Shown: in pieces, positions 46,001 through 56,800 of the stretch
How positions within the stretch are numbered: the stretch's first letter is position 1
How the letters are laid out: every line of letters starts with the position of its first letter
Source of the DNA: Sphagnum compactum
Taxonomy: Eukaryota; Bryophyta; Sphagnopsida; Sphagnales
Assembly (NCBI GenBank): GCA_965153455.1
Contig: OZ234494.1
Span: 14,260,001-14,324,000, forward strand
DNA length: 64,000 nt
Direction: 5' to 3'
Position numbers and translations under genes: made by a program
The notes under the pieces: model-generated
What the model was told of the DNA's origin: nothing
Database searches by the model: none
What the model saw: only the letters and a program-made list of their open reading frames with translations

Positions 46001-46810
46001 TTCCACACTGCTCTGTTGCAAGAAGAGCAGCAATCTGTGTTTTGGAGCTGCCAATGTTCGCACCATGGCCAGTATCTCATCTGGAGTATTCTCTGGCTCA
46101 CCTTTCTTGCCTTTGAGAACAAACCCAGGAGTGTCGATGATGGTGAGATTAGGGCAAAACGCATACTCAGCTCGCATCACTATCGGCTTTGCCGACACTG
46201 CTGTCCCCAGCATCTTCAGACAGTCTTCAGTTCTCACCCGGATCGCTTCAGCTACTGCTGAAGCAGGCATGATTACTGGACCGTAGTCATCTGAGTCCTC
46301 CTCCTTCAGAACCAGCAACAACCCATTTTCAGAACCGACAAGAACTAGCAAGGAGGCCATAAGCCTGAACCATCTATGATCCTAGAGACTCGATGCTCAG
46401 CTGCAAGGATCAAAGCGAAAAAATACGCATCTTTGAATGACCGCAGTAGAGTTGGGATTGCAAGCTTTGCTTACTTGGAGACGGCAGCGAGGCTCCAGAG
46501 CAGCAGGATCGTGCAACATCTGCAGCATGAGCGGGCGGCGCGTTCCCATTTCCACTTCCCGCACATTGAATCTGAAGCCCAACAAGGCCTCCAGCAGCGA
46601 GCTTTTCCCGTCAGATTGGCCTCCGACCGCCACTATCTCCGGGATTGGTAGTTTCTCCCCAAATGCAACCGCACTCGCTTGCAGGCGACTGTACGCCTCG
46701 TACCTGGACTTGGATGCCTCACTGTTGTAAATCGCCTCTGCGTAATTCACGACTGAATTCTGCATCGCGGGATGGTCTAAGTTCCCACTACACCCAGTCG
46801 CAATCACCAT
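43040..46810 (-). CDS. DRP5A: dynamin-related protein 5A (cytokinesis GTPase), 9 exons, 843 aa
   Basis: A large GTPase of the plant DRP5 group; Arabidopsis DRP5A localises to the forming cell plate and is needed for cytokinesis. Exons (minus strand, 5' to 3'): 46810-46475, 46303-45905, 45754-45489, 45284-45122, 45002-44775, 44638-44446, 44340-44113, 43943-43412, 43226-43040. Every intron is GT-AG, the phases match, and the total of 2532 nt is an exact multiple of three. P-loop GGQSDGKSS is at residues 63-71, the G2 block MGTRRPL at 88-94, DTPG at 169-172 and SKFD (G4) at 238-241. The middle/stalk part contains FDVEKFGKHIGFGNLRQFLEAELQRR and EWLGPLLDTACNRLVYVL. A variable linker has SQMTVPETPTPE and a basic KRKRNRRR patch. 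The C-terminal end is MFVAPGAIEKLEAERMALQKR through TLARSL, as in DRP5A. No PH domain or proline-rich tail is seen, as in that group. Start: the ATG at 46808-46810, which is in frame and downstream of a TGA. ARC5/DRP5B is the alternative, but the N- and C-termini fit DRP5A better. Confidence 0.95.
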
Positions 46811-46979
46811 GATGATGATCCGAGGAGCCGTCAAAAACCCTCAAAAACAACAGCAGCAACAGCAAGTCCCTCTAAGATTTTCTTAAAATTTTCTTAAACG
46901 CTTATACAAGCTCCAAAAGCTCAATTCTCAATCATCTACGCCAACAAAAAAACACTAGCAGAAGTGCACATCTTAACCT

Positions 46980-46980
<1 letters not shown>

Positions 46981-47014
<34 letters not shown>
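46981..47014. repeat. (CA)17 microsatellite in the DRP5A leader
   Basis: Uninterrupted CA dinucleotides, read as (TG)n on the coding strand. They lie about 170 nt upstream of the DRP5A start codon and downstream of the likely TATA box, so within the probable 5' UTR. Confidence 0.9.
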
Positions 47015-47018
<4 letters not shown>

Positions 47019-47349
47019 CAATTATATCCGAAACTTCGATTCTAGCTTCACATTTACTACAACAAAAGCACCCACATTTGCATTTCCCAGGAACCCCGAC
47101 ATGTGCACACATGAGAGCATCAACCAGAGCTCATCACAGAGGCCTTCTTTCTTTTCTCTGCTCTCAGCCATGCTGCGGGGCAATGGCGATTGCAGAAGGT
47201 CGTGGCTGCACAGGAAGAGCTCGCAGGAGACAAACGGCCATGCCTCGTCTTTTGGGGCTGAAGGCGATTCCCAACAGCTAGGAGCAACCTGAGCAGTTTT
47301 TGAATTTCTATAACCTCCGATCCCAGAGTTTGTCCACTGGATATATCAC

Positions 47350-47356
47350 ATTTATA
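47350..47356 (-). promoter_or_regulatory. likely TATA box of DRP5A
   Basis: The minus strand reads AACTATAAATGTG here, a good plant TATA context, about 540 nt before the DRP5A ATG. This would give a long leader that includes the CA microsatellite. An intron in the leader cannot be excluded. Confidence 0.4.
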
Positions 47357-47387
47357 GTTACGGGCTCGTTGATTTGGAATTTCAATC

Positions 47388-47397
47388 CCCAACGGTT
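47388..47397 (+). promoter_or_regulatory. MSA element (mitosis-specific activator), DRP5A promoter
   Basis: CCCAACGGTT matches the MSA consensus YCYAACGGYY exactly. MSA sites bind MYB3R factors and drive G2/M expression; they work in either orientation. This one is about 35 bp upstream of the TATA box of the minus-strand DRP5A gene. Confidence 0.55.
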
Positions 47398-47654
47398 TCG
47401 GTTTCTGTCCATTGGAAATAGGTTATATCTACCGGATTGTGGTCTATCCTTCGTTTAATCTTAGTCGCTTATACTATCATCTGACAGATATTGCCTTTAT
47501 TCCCCGTGTTTAGTCTCTATTCGATGTACACAATTTGAAACCCAATTTAAGCCCAAATATTACTTCTTAGCACTGTGATGATTGTTTTACGTAGGGTATA
47601 ATCCGTATACCTTCCGGACATTAGGTTTTACCTTTAGATATGTAAAAGTGTATC

Positions 47655-47665
47655 TCCAACGGTCA
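47655..47665 (+). promoter_or_regulatory. second MSA element, DRP5A promoter
   Basis: TCCAACGGTCA matches the full 11-base MSA consensus (YCYAACGGYYA). It lies about 300 bp upstream of the TATA box. An ACGTGGC (ABRE/G-box-like) core follows about 20 bp away at about 47674. Confidence 0.55.
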
Positions 47666-49430
47666 TAATTTAGACGTGGCGATTGCCCAATGGCTATATT
47701 TCTTTTCCGTAATTTAAAAAATTTTCCCGGTGAAAAAAGATTTGGAAAAAAAAAATGTAACCAGGACTAAAACCAGCAGTTAATTATCACTTAACCTTCA
47801 GTTAGCCTGTGGTTCTAGTATTTTTTTTTCAATTTTTAAAATAAAAAAACCTGGTTCTAGTTTGACACATAAATGGAACTGAGAATCCAATTCTAGGTCT
47901 GGTCCTGCAAATAAAATAAAATAAAATAAATAAAATAAAATAAAATAAAATAAAGTCAGGTCTAAATCTAGAATCAGTTCTAAAAATGAAATCCAGTGCT
48001 AGTTGTGGTTCAAATTTGACTAACCTTTACTAACCATGGTCCTAACCCTCCAAACTGGATACCCACCCAACATTGGTGCTTTGTTCAAATGAGTTATTAT
48101 GAATTGTCAATATGGTAATTTTTTAATCGTTGTTTCATAAAATTTTTAATTCTTGTTGAATGTCACAAAAAGGACTAAATTATGTGACAACATGAAGTCT
48201 TTTAACAATGGAAAAAAATAATGAATGGTCAGTTTGATATGGACTTTATAATGGACTCTAACATTCAAAAAACCACATGCAAAATAATGAATATGAACTT
48301 TTTATCTCCCAATATGTGTGTACAATTACATATTTGAATTTATATCGTCATTGTTTAAACATTTTCAAACACATTGATCGAAGATTGAATTTGAAAGACA
48401 TCAATCTAACTATTAAAATGGACTTTATCATGTATGATAAGTTTGTCATAAATTGAGATGCAATTTGGTTTAATGCACAATCTTCTAATGTTAGTGAGTT
48501 TGCATTTCAACAAAAATATTTCGGTGAATTGGAACGTTTCATTGTTAATCTTAAATGGATAGTAATTAATGATTAATATGTTGATGATTGGTGTTTTCTT
48601 AAGTTTCAAACATCTTTTTCCCCATCAACTGTTCACCATTCATTCCCAAAATTGGAGAGGCTTTTCATGTTGACAGTTTTGTAAACAAAAAATTTGAAAT
48701 TGGTGAACTTTTTTTGTTTATTACATATATATATGCCCATATGGTTCAAATATGCTTTTGGTTATAAAATTCATTTATTTTGCACATGTTTAGGGTTCAA
48801 TAAGTGCCCTAAACCTTATAACCCTAAACCCTAATACCCTTTCAAATGCACAATAACCACAAGGTCTGTCCTCCAAGTCAAATGTAATTAAGGATATGGA
48901 AGCTCTAATGAATATTACAAACTAACGTCAAAATGATGGTTCCATGTCAGAGTTTTTGGAGTAGTCATTTCTTGAAAACAATTCTTGGTTTGAAGTTTTT
49001 GAAAACAATTTGGTAACCGAATGTATTTGCAATATGTCTCAACACTCATGCCTTTGTCTTCTTTGTTAAAATTTGCATAATTCAAAACCCTTTTTCAAAT
49101 TAAAAGAAAAACATGTACTAGTCCATATGACTAAATTTTAATCACAAGCGACATTTCACTACTGGAAATCATGGTTTTTTAAGAGGTTCAAATTGATTAA
49201 CTTGTCATTTTTAACTAATGGACATGTGGATTTGATTAAAGGCCAGGGGTTTGAATGACACATGCATTTGTTGATTTATCAATTTGATTATAATGGTTCA
49301 TTTGATTAAATACACATAGTCAAGTTGAATAATTAATCAACATGGTTAATGATCTTTAGTCAAAATGACCAATGGTCTTTAATCAAATTGAACATTTAGT
49401 CAAGATAGCCAACATGATTTTTAGTCAAAT
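47666..49430. other. AT-rich intergenic DNA
   Basis: Contains an (AAATA)n microsatellite at 47909-47954 and short telomere-like CCCTAAACC words near 48800-48840. From about 49150, TTTAGTCAAAT/AATCAAATTGA words become frequent and lead into the next degenerate repeat. No gene was recognised. Confidence 0.55.
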
Positions 49431-49444
49431 ACGACATGGGTCTA

Positions 49445-50110
49445 TTACCCTATATATCTACCTCCTACTTACTCATCCACTTATTTATTTAGCTAGTTAC
49501 TTCCTACCTACCTATCTACTTATACTTTTTCATTTACCTACCTACATACCTACCTACATACTTACATATTATTTACCTATTTATCCAGTCACTTATCTAC
49601 CTAATTTTAGCCATTATGTGTAACCATTAGGTTTAATCACTATGTTTAGCCACTAAATTTAACCATTATATTTACCCAAAATTTTGCCAGATTTTAACCA
49701 TTACATTTAATTTAAATTTAGTCATTAGGTTTAACCATTATGCTTAACCACTAGATTTGGAATTATATTTAACCTACGTTGAACCATTAAATTTGGACAC
49801 GAGGTATAGTTTAAATTTAACCACTAGATATAACCTAGGTTTAACCACTAAATTTAATCATTAGATTTAACCAAAGTTTTGCCATTACTTTAAGTCATTA
49901 AGTTTAACCATTATGTTTAGCCATTACTTTAATTCACCAAGTTTAGTCACTAGATTTAGCTATTAAATTTAGCCATTAATTTTAATCATTATTTTAAATC
50001 ATTAAGTTTAATCATTAAGTTTAGCTATTATGTTAAGATTTAAGTCATTAAGTTTAGACATTAGGTTTAATCACTAGTTGTCACTTAGGTTTTGACATTA
50101 TGTTTAATGA
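49445..50110. repeat. CTAC tract followed by degenerate TTTAACCATTA minisatellite
   Basis: 49445-49600 is CTAC/TTAC-rich simple sequence. From 49600 to 50110 the words GTTTAACCATTA, TTTAGCCATTA, TTTAATCATTA and AAGTTTAGTCA recur more than 30 times at a loose spacing of about 14-17 bp. No coding potential. Confidence 0.7.
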
Positions 50111-50159
50111 CATGAAACAACATATGAAATAAAAAACTTGATAAAAATTGAACACCTTT

Positions 50160-50225
50160 GATGGTGTAGTCCATTGGTAAGGACTTGATTTATCATTGTT
50201 AAAGTTTGAGGTTCAATTCCTTATA
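50160..50225 (+). other. tRNA-like / SINE-head candidate (A and B box)
   Basis: TGGTGTAGTCCATTGGTAAGG resembles a pol III A box, and GAGGTTCAATTCC matches a B box (GGTTCRANTCC) about 35 bp later. The cloverleaf is poor: acceptor and T-stem pairing are weak. It is better read as a decayed tRNA-derived SINE head than a functional tRNA gene. No SINE body or tail was identified. Confidence 0.3.
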
Positions 50226-50519
50226 CTTATAATCTATGTGCATGTTTAGAGGGTTAGGATAGGTAGGTTAGATTAAAGTAGTTCAATGAAGTTAGGTTAA
50301 GTTAGGTTAAGTTGACAAGGCTAGGCTAGGCTAACATGGACCCAACCCCCCACCCCCACTAAGAATGTTAAGGTGAAAAAATAAAATTAGGGCAAAGGAC
50401 AAATTGGGAGAATTTTTTCGCAATGGTATTCTTGTATGAACTGCATTATCATATACCTATGGGCAAATATAATGTTAGGGTGTGAAAGGACCTCATCCTC
50501 CCCTCTAACGCTTTGTGTT

Positions 50520-50693
50520 CTACATATGTTTAGGTTCATCCTAGAACGCTCAAGCTTTATGATGTGAGAGAAATTCCCAAAATCCAAGGTCGTATTCTAC
50601 TATTCTACATATGTTTAGGTTTATGATAATGTTTGCCTCATGGTTTATGATATGAGGGACACTCCCAAAATGCAAGGTTGTATTCTACTATTG
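50520..50693. repeat. 85-bp tandem duplication
   Basis: Two copies, starting at 50520 and 50605, each begin CTACATATGTTTAGGTT. Both contain TATGAT(G/A)TGAG and CCCAAAAT(C/G)CAAGGT(C/T)GTATTCTACTATT. They differ mainly in the middle. Confidence 0.8.
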
Positions 50694-50699
50694 CTTTTG

Positions 50700-53096
50700 T
50701 CCTATGTCCCTTATTTGGGGATGTGCTCCCCATCCTAGGGCTTTACCCTACATAAAAGTTCGACTTTGTAATTCTAAAGGTGCATTCACACTTGGTGTTA
50801 GGGACTCTAAGGTTGAGTCCCCTTACAGCATGCTAGTCATTTAGGACTTAAACCTAGTTACCATGAATTATTAGCCTAGTTCGCCCAATATTGGGAATGA
50901 CTCCCATCCTTGGGTCTTCCGCATAGGGGAAGGGTCTGCATATAGACCCTTCACCTGCAAAAAGCACAGCTATGTTTTTTTTCATCATGTTTGCTTCTTT
51001 CCGTCGAAAAGATGCACTAAAGGTAAGTCATATTGTATTATATCTGTAGATTTTAGCATTTATGGGGACATGAGAAAATTTACATTTGCAAATTTTACTT
51101 TCTTTGAATATTATAAATGATGGTTTTTGAAATTTTCCATGCATCCAGCAGACAGAATGTGTTTTATCTTCATTTATTAGATTTTCTTATCTTTGAAAAA
51201 TAAAAAGCTATTTTTTTGGGAATGTTTTCATGCATCCAGCAGGGAGCATATGTTTCATCTCTGGTGAAGAGAAACCAAAAAGAAAGCGAGAAGAAAAAGA
51301 AAAGAGGAAAGAAAGAAAAAGATGAGAAAAAGATGACAAGAGTGAGGAGGAACTTCCACCAGGTGAAAGTTACTGTGACAGCCTGGAGAGTAACTTCCAT
51401 GTGTCAGAAGTGTCTTTGTCAGGCTGGCAATAAAATTGGATTTCCTACGATTTGAGCTCTGTTGGCCGAGGCTGGTAGGCTGAGGGAAGAGTAAAAAATC
51501 ACAGAAGGGTCTGTACTCATGTCCTTTTCCTACACAAAGCAGAGCTGGGATTTTTTCACTCTTTAGAAATAGTGACAGGCTGGCTGGTACCTTCCACTGG
51601 TAAGAGGATCCCAGTACAGCCTCGCTCGTACCTTCCACCGCTAAAGATCCAGCATGCTGAAAACAGGTTTCTTCAGGTAGGTGAGGGAGCTGAAAATACA
51701 AAGGAAAAAATGTTTTCCAGGTTCGGATGGTGCTACCTATCCTGTGGCAGAGGCCCTCTTTCCGCTGCTCACGGTGCCCTCCTCCCCACTCTAAGAAACT
51801 TTACAAATTTTAAGATCAGTGGTTTTTTACTTGAATTCTGTGATATTGCCAGGCTGGCGAGGTTTAGCCATGTTTGGCTATAGACCAGCTATGGAAGTAA
51901 ATTTTTTATTAAAATCCTTTTATATCCTGGCTACTTGCTGGAACAACCTGAAGAAAAACATGGTGATGTTATAGATTTTTTTCGATTGTTGGCAAAGTTT
52001 TTGAAAATAAGAGGAATATTCCGAAAAAATATTATTTTGAAAAAGGGGATTTTCAACAGAATATATGTTTTGGCCAAATGGCGACAATTGACCACCAAAA
52101 AAACAAAAAACACTGATTTAGATATATAGATAATAATCATAGTTATTCCACAAATACAAAGAAGAAAGATGCTTGCGTGGGAATCTGAGAGGGGGCACCT
52201 CAGACATTCACACCGCACGGCTGCCGAATTTAGCTTTAGCCAGTAGGATGTGTCCACGAGGACACGATTGTTCTCACCGAAAGAAGGAAATTACAACACT
52301 TACCTGACACGTAGATTGTCGGTTCTGTTTAGCGAGCTTGGTTTCAATGACAGGTGGAAGGACACCTCGGCAAGGAAGGCCCACAAGGTTGTGGCAACGT
52401 GTCAGTGGTCGAGCAGGGGCTGGAAGATCCAACGGCTACAAGCTTCTGGACCAGGTCTCAAAAGTCGTCTAAGTAGCAGCCTTTCTTTGAACTAAAATCA
52501 AGTGCTAAAATCAACTGCTTTTTGAGATTTTCGATAGCCATAATTTGACCAAAAACTTAAGAAAAGTAGCCAAAATTCTACACTCATGGTTCAAGAATTG
52601 TAGCCAAAAATATAGAAGGATGTTTAAAATTTTCTAATTTTATATTCATCCTGTATCCAAATCTGGCTAAATATTCTTCTGGATCATCACCACTTTGGCC
52701 ACATATCAAAATTGACCCCAAAAAAAAACACTGCTCAGCTCTGGAGCCATGTGTTTTTTTTTGATATAAAAAATTTGGCGAAATTTAACAAAAATTAGTC
52801 GAATTTAGACAACGATTTTTTCCCCCAATTTCTTTGTCGAAAAATGGCGGAATTTCGGCAGAAAAAAAAGGAGTCAGTTGCTATATGAACCAGGCTGCAA
52901 CGCTCGAAGTGCACTGTAATAGGTACAGGTACGCAGTGCACACCCAGCGAGCGATTTCCTTCTCTGTGAGCGTCGCGCTTTGTCTGTCTGTCTGTCTGTC
53001 TCTTCGCTTCTTCCAATTTGCTTCCCATACTTGACTCGTATTTTTGCCTCTGTCGGTGAAACTTTTGGTGTTCTTGGAGATTCGTTCTTTGGCCTG
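50700..53096. other. intergenic DNA with short direct repeats; 5' flank of the small basic-protein gene
   Basis: 50929-51003 and 51505-51565 share a roughly 65-bp direct repeat (GGGTCTG...CTTTTC/CCTTC...AAAGCA.AGCT). ATGCATCCAGCAG appears twice (about 51141 and 51230), each followed by a TGTTTTATCT/TGTTTCATCT block. 52500-52870 is a dispersed repeat related to 8560-9020 and 13190-13420. A (TGTC)5 tract lies at 52981-53000, in the probable leader of the downstream gene. Confidence 0.5.
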
Positions 53097-53645
53097 ATGG
53101 CGAGAACTAACACCGTTGCGGGCGGACGGCGTCAAAATAAGAATGCGGCCGCTGGCGTGGCGAAGAACAAGGTGAACCCGGCCGTAAAGCTGACGGACAT
53201 GAGGGCTGGGATGGGACGCAGAATGAGCGTTGCTAGTGCTGTAATCGGTGAGAAGATGACGCATTTTCGTGCCAATTTGTCGCTGGGCTTTTACCGTATT
53301 ATTCACCCCGTGCACCCCGTGCGTAGAGTCGCCGCTCAAGAGGCAACCAAGGAAATGAAGGCCGCTGCCACAGGTAATGAATTCTTGACACCGGATTTTC
53401 AAACCTTCTTGCTCTCGGAATTCTTAAGTGGGAGGAGGACGAGTCGATGATTTTCCAGTGATTCTGTGTGCACTAAAAATTTACTTAATTTCTGACTCGA
53501 TCTGGCCTGTTCTTGCGCTTCTTTTCTCTTGTGGATGGATTCAGAGAGGAAGAGACAAAAGGTGGCCCGCGCAAGTGACGTTGCATCCAGGCAGCGTGCT
53601 GCAGCCCGTGAGCGCCGTGCCATGAACATGGCAGCGCACACCTAA
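53097..53645 (+). CDS. small basic protein of unknown function, 2 exons, 125 aa
   Basis: Exons 53097-53373 and 53545-53645 join across a 171-bp GT-AG intron (CACAG|GTAATG ... TTCAG|AGAGG) to give 378 nt, exactly 126 codons with the stop. The start is the first ATG in the frame, in good context (CTGATGGCG). The protein opens MARTNTVAGGRRQNKNA, has a central KLTDMRAGMGRRMSVAS and FRANLSLGFYRIIHP segment, and ends in an Arg/Ala-rich ERKRQKVARASDVASRQRA helix-like tail. It is strongly basic with no signal peptide or membrane segment, which suggests a nuclear or RNA/DNA-associated role, but I recognise no family. GC content and CpG frequency rise relative to the flanks, and the splice sites and length arithmetic are clean, which supports a real gene. 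Confidence 0.68.
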
Positions 53646-53857
53646 AGCATCATCACTGCACGAGATTCACCTTGAACGGTGTGCTAGACTGCCAATATGT
53701 CTGTCCTGTTGAGTTCTTCTGGAGGCTATCTTGTTACTACATGGTACTGAAGCCTATATCTGTGCATTTTTTTCAATTTAAGATTCTGTAACATGTGTAC
53801 ATCAAGTGGAGACTTCGGGTAGTTCTGTGAATATTAACCGTGGCTTACATGAGTTGT

Positions 53858-53860
<3 letters not shown>

Positions 53861-53894
<34 letters not shown>
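53861..53894. repeat. (GA)17 microsatellite
   Basis: Uninterrupted GA dinucleotides about 215 bp downstream of the small basic-protein gene. Confidence 0.95.
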
Positions 53895-53898
<4 letters not shown>

Positions 53899-56800
53899 AG
53901 AGTTTGCATTCATACATCACTATTTCATGTGGTTGGTTGCTTTGACCTGAACAATGACATAGATCTTTTGTACAAACTCTGGGCCTGTAACCCACGTAAT
54001 ATTACTTTAGATCAAGGTGTTGATTGTTCACCAGATTCATGCAGCAAAATGGCTTATAAAAGGATTGATATGCACATGGAAATTCATTGGTTTAACAGTC
54101 TGTCTGCAAATTCAAAAGGAGTACATTACTTGGGAAATAGTTCAATGGAGCTTAGATAAGCAGCTGATGCAACAGGAAAAAATCTGGCATGCACAGGAAT
54201 TGTGTGATGCCAGCTTCCACACTACAGGGTCATCAAAATGTACCATTTTGTTTTTATCCTGCAGAACCATCTGTGAAACATCTTTCATCTAAGAAGAAAC
54301 AAAACACTGCAACCATCAATCAGCCAATGTCGCCACTGATAATTCCTGTGTTCCACAAGGAGGAAAGCAACTGCCAGCTTCCACCTTAAATGTGTCCTTA
54401 TCATTTCTTGTGATTTAGCATTATCATGTCACACCTCATTTTATATAGATGAAGTTTTGCATTGTTCTCCACAATCAAATACTTTGAACAAACGAAAGGT
54501 TAATAACTGGTCAGTTTTGGCCAAACCAAAACAAAACATGACATTGACACAATTCTGTGCACACTGCACCTTGTGATTGTCATCACTCACAAAGCTTCAA
54601 ACTATCACCTTCAACATGAATGGCAATGGCTTAACAACTACTTCTCAGTTTTCCCAACCAACTTCTATCAGCTCCTCCTGACAGTGAATAACAACTTGCA
54701 CATACTTGCAGGCATATTACCATTAGGAAATTGAATTTGTTCACAATTTGATATACATCATTTTCATCACTTGTGGGAATGACAATTCCTCCCAATCCCT
54801 TGTAACTGTGCAACCTTGCTGATGACATTCTCAACTTTTGGTAAGTTCTGGAACCCCTCCAGCAAGAGAAACAATGTTCCACATAATAAGACATTAATCT
54901 TAGCTTGCCAATATTGCAAATGCTGACACTTGACAAAGAGCTGACCTGCGTCCACAGGCTTATTCTTGTTGCATGCACCCAGTGCTCAAAGTCCCAAAGA
55001 TGACTATACTTGTTTCCTACTCAATCAAATGTTGCTTGGGAATTTATGCTTTTCTTTCTGACTTACTGAAAAAGATTGCAATGGAAAGCTCTTTATATCC
55101 ATGGTACACTTCTAAATGTATGCTTGGCATATCACCACTTTTTGCCACTTATTTGGTCAAAATACAGTTTAAATGATTTGAGAACTCGATGAATTCAAAT
55201 GACTCTCCGATTTGTTCTTATATGTGATGGAAAGCCAAAGGATTTCAATGCCTGTAGAGAAATTATCCTTGCATTTTTTTCTCACCACAATTTGGGTATT
55301 TCTAGATATAAATTATGATCATCATTAACAAATGGGTAGTGACATGTCATATCTGGTTTTAAGCAATTGATTGTCATTCTTCTTAGGTGGATCAATGCTC
55401 TTCTTAACATTTCATTTTCCATGATTCTTTTTGATTTGTCATACAAGGTCTCAACCCATCATTGAACCAAACTTCCAGATACTAAAAGCCCATCTTCCAA
55501 AGCTCTTGCTTTTCATGCCTTTTCTAATCTACTGTGGAGAAGTCCTCAACCCTTGGCTCAACACAATTCATCCTCCACTTGCCATTCACTGGACATAACC
55601 TTTGAGCTGCTTTTCCATTCGTGCCCACCCTTCTTACCTATGAGCAATGTTACCATCAGCAATGGATGAAAAGCTAAATACGATTGGACATATCAAGCTA
55701 CTAGATAAACAAAATCAAATGCAGATCTGACTTCTGTTTAGATGATTTTTACTTTTCATCAACCAAGTCGTTCGTACAGTCATTGCAACAGTGAATGATT
55801 GTAATGTTTGTTACTGCATTTACCGAACAATATTTTTGTATACAATAAAATCTCAAGTAAAACTAAATCTGAAGCATTTTCATTCATATTGTCTATTGGT
55901 TCAAAAAATATATATCATATATCATAACAGCAAAGCTCACAAAATCAAGCAGAAGCGGAAACATATAGAGAAATACAAAGTGTGCTTGGATTTAATATGC
56001 TACAACCTGGTAGTAATCAACACCTGATAAGTGCCTAAAAATGTCTGGGCCTGCAAACAGAGGTCTTGAACTTCTGTATGTTAGATTATGTCTGGTAACA
56101 GGCTCCAGGTCGCTGGTTACGGTTACCAGAATTAGCTACCACACCTGAGCTATTTCCTGTAATAGTGGCTTTGAGCTGGTTACCTAGTCCATAAACTCAA
56201 TGCACATCTTTGATCTTGTTATTTTGTTGTCATATGCTGTGTGGTGTATGTGCATTTAGAATTGAATGATGTTTGTGTATATATATGTATGTTTTGTGGA
56301 CACTAGTAGGGCAATGGCTCTTCAACTTTATATTTTGTGCACTTTGTGCATGAAAAATCAATATTAATGCATGTAGGTGCATGTTTCTGTTAACAGGTTG
56401 CATGACCACTTCTGTCCAAGTAAGACATGGGCTGGCTGGTAAACTATTTGACTGCTCAGTGATAGGGATGTGTTGGATGATAGGCATAGTTATCAAACCC
56501 ATAGACATTGATGTATTCATACAATTATTGCTGAATGTGGAAACTAGTAACCACATGGTAACCAATGTTTTTTCTTGGCAAAAATTTGCATTGTGGCAAC
56601 TAAAATAATAAAATAAGCAGGAGTATTCTAGATGCTAGAGTATCACAGATGCTTGGTTTCACAAAGAAAAAGCAAGGGAAATTTTGATTTTCGACAAAGT
56701 GTCATCACTTTTTTACTGCCTCAAAAGTCTGTGTTCAGAGAAACCATTGAAAAGTTTTCGAAAAACTAGAGTTTAAAAAAACTTTAAAAAACTGGAGCCA

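Noticed and set aside
48800-48840. telomere or former telomere (CCCTAAA words here and at 9091, 41530)
   Set aside because: Only one to three imperfect units at each place; no array.
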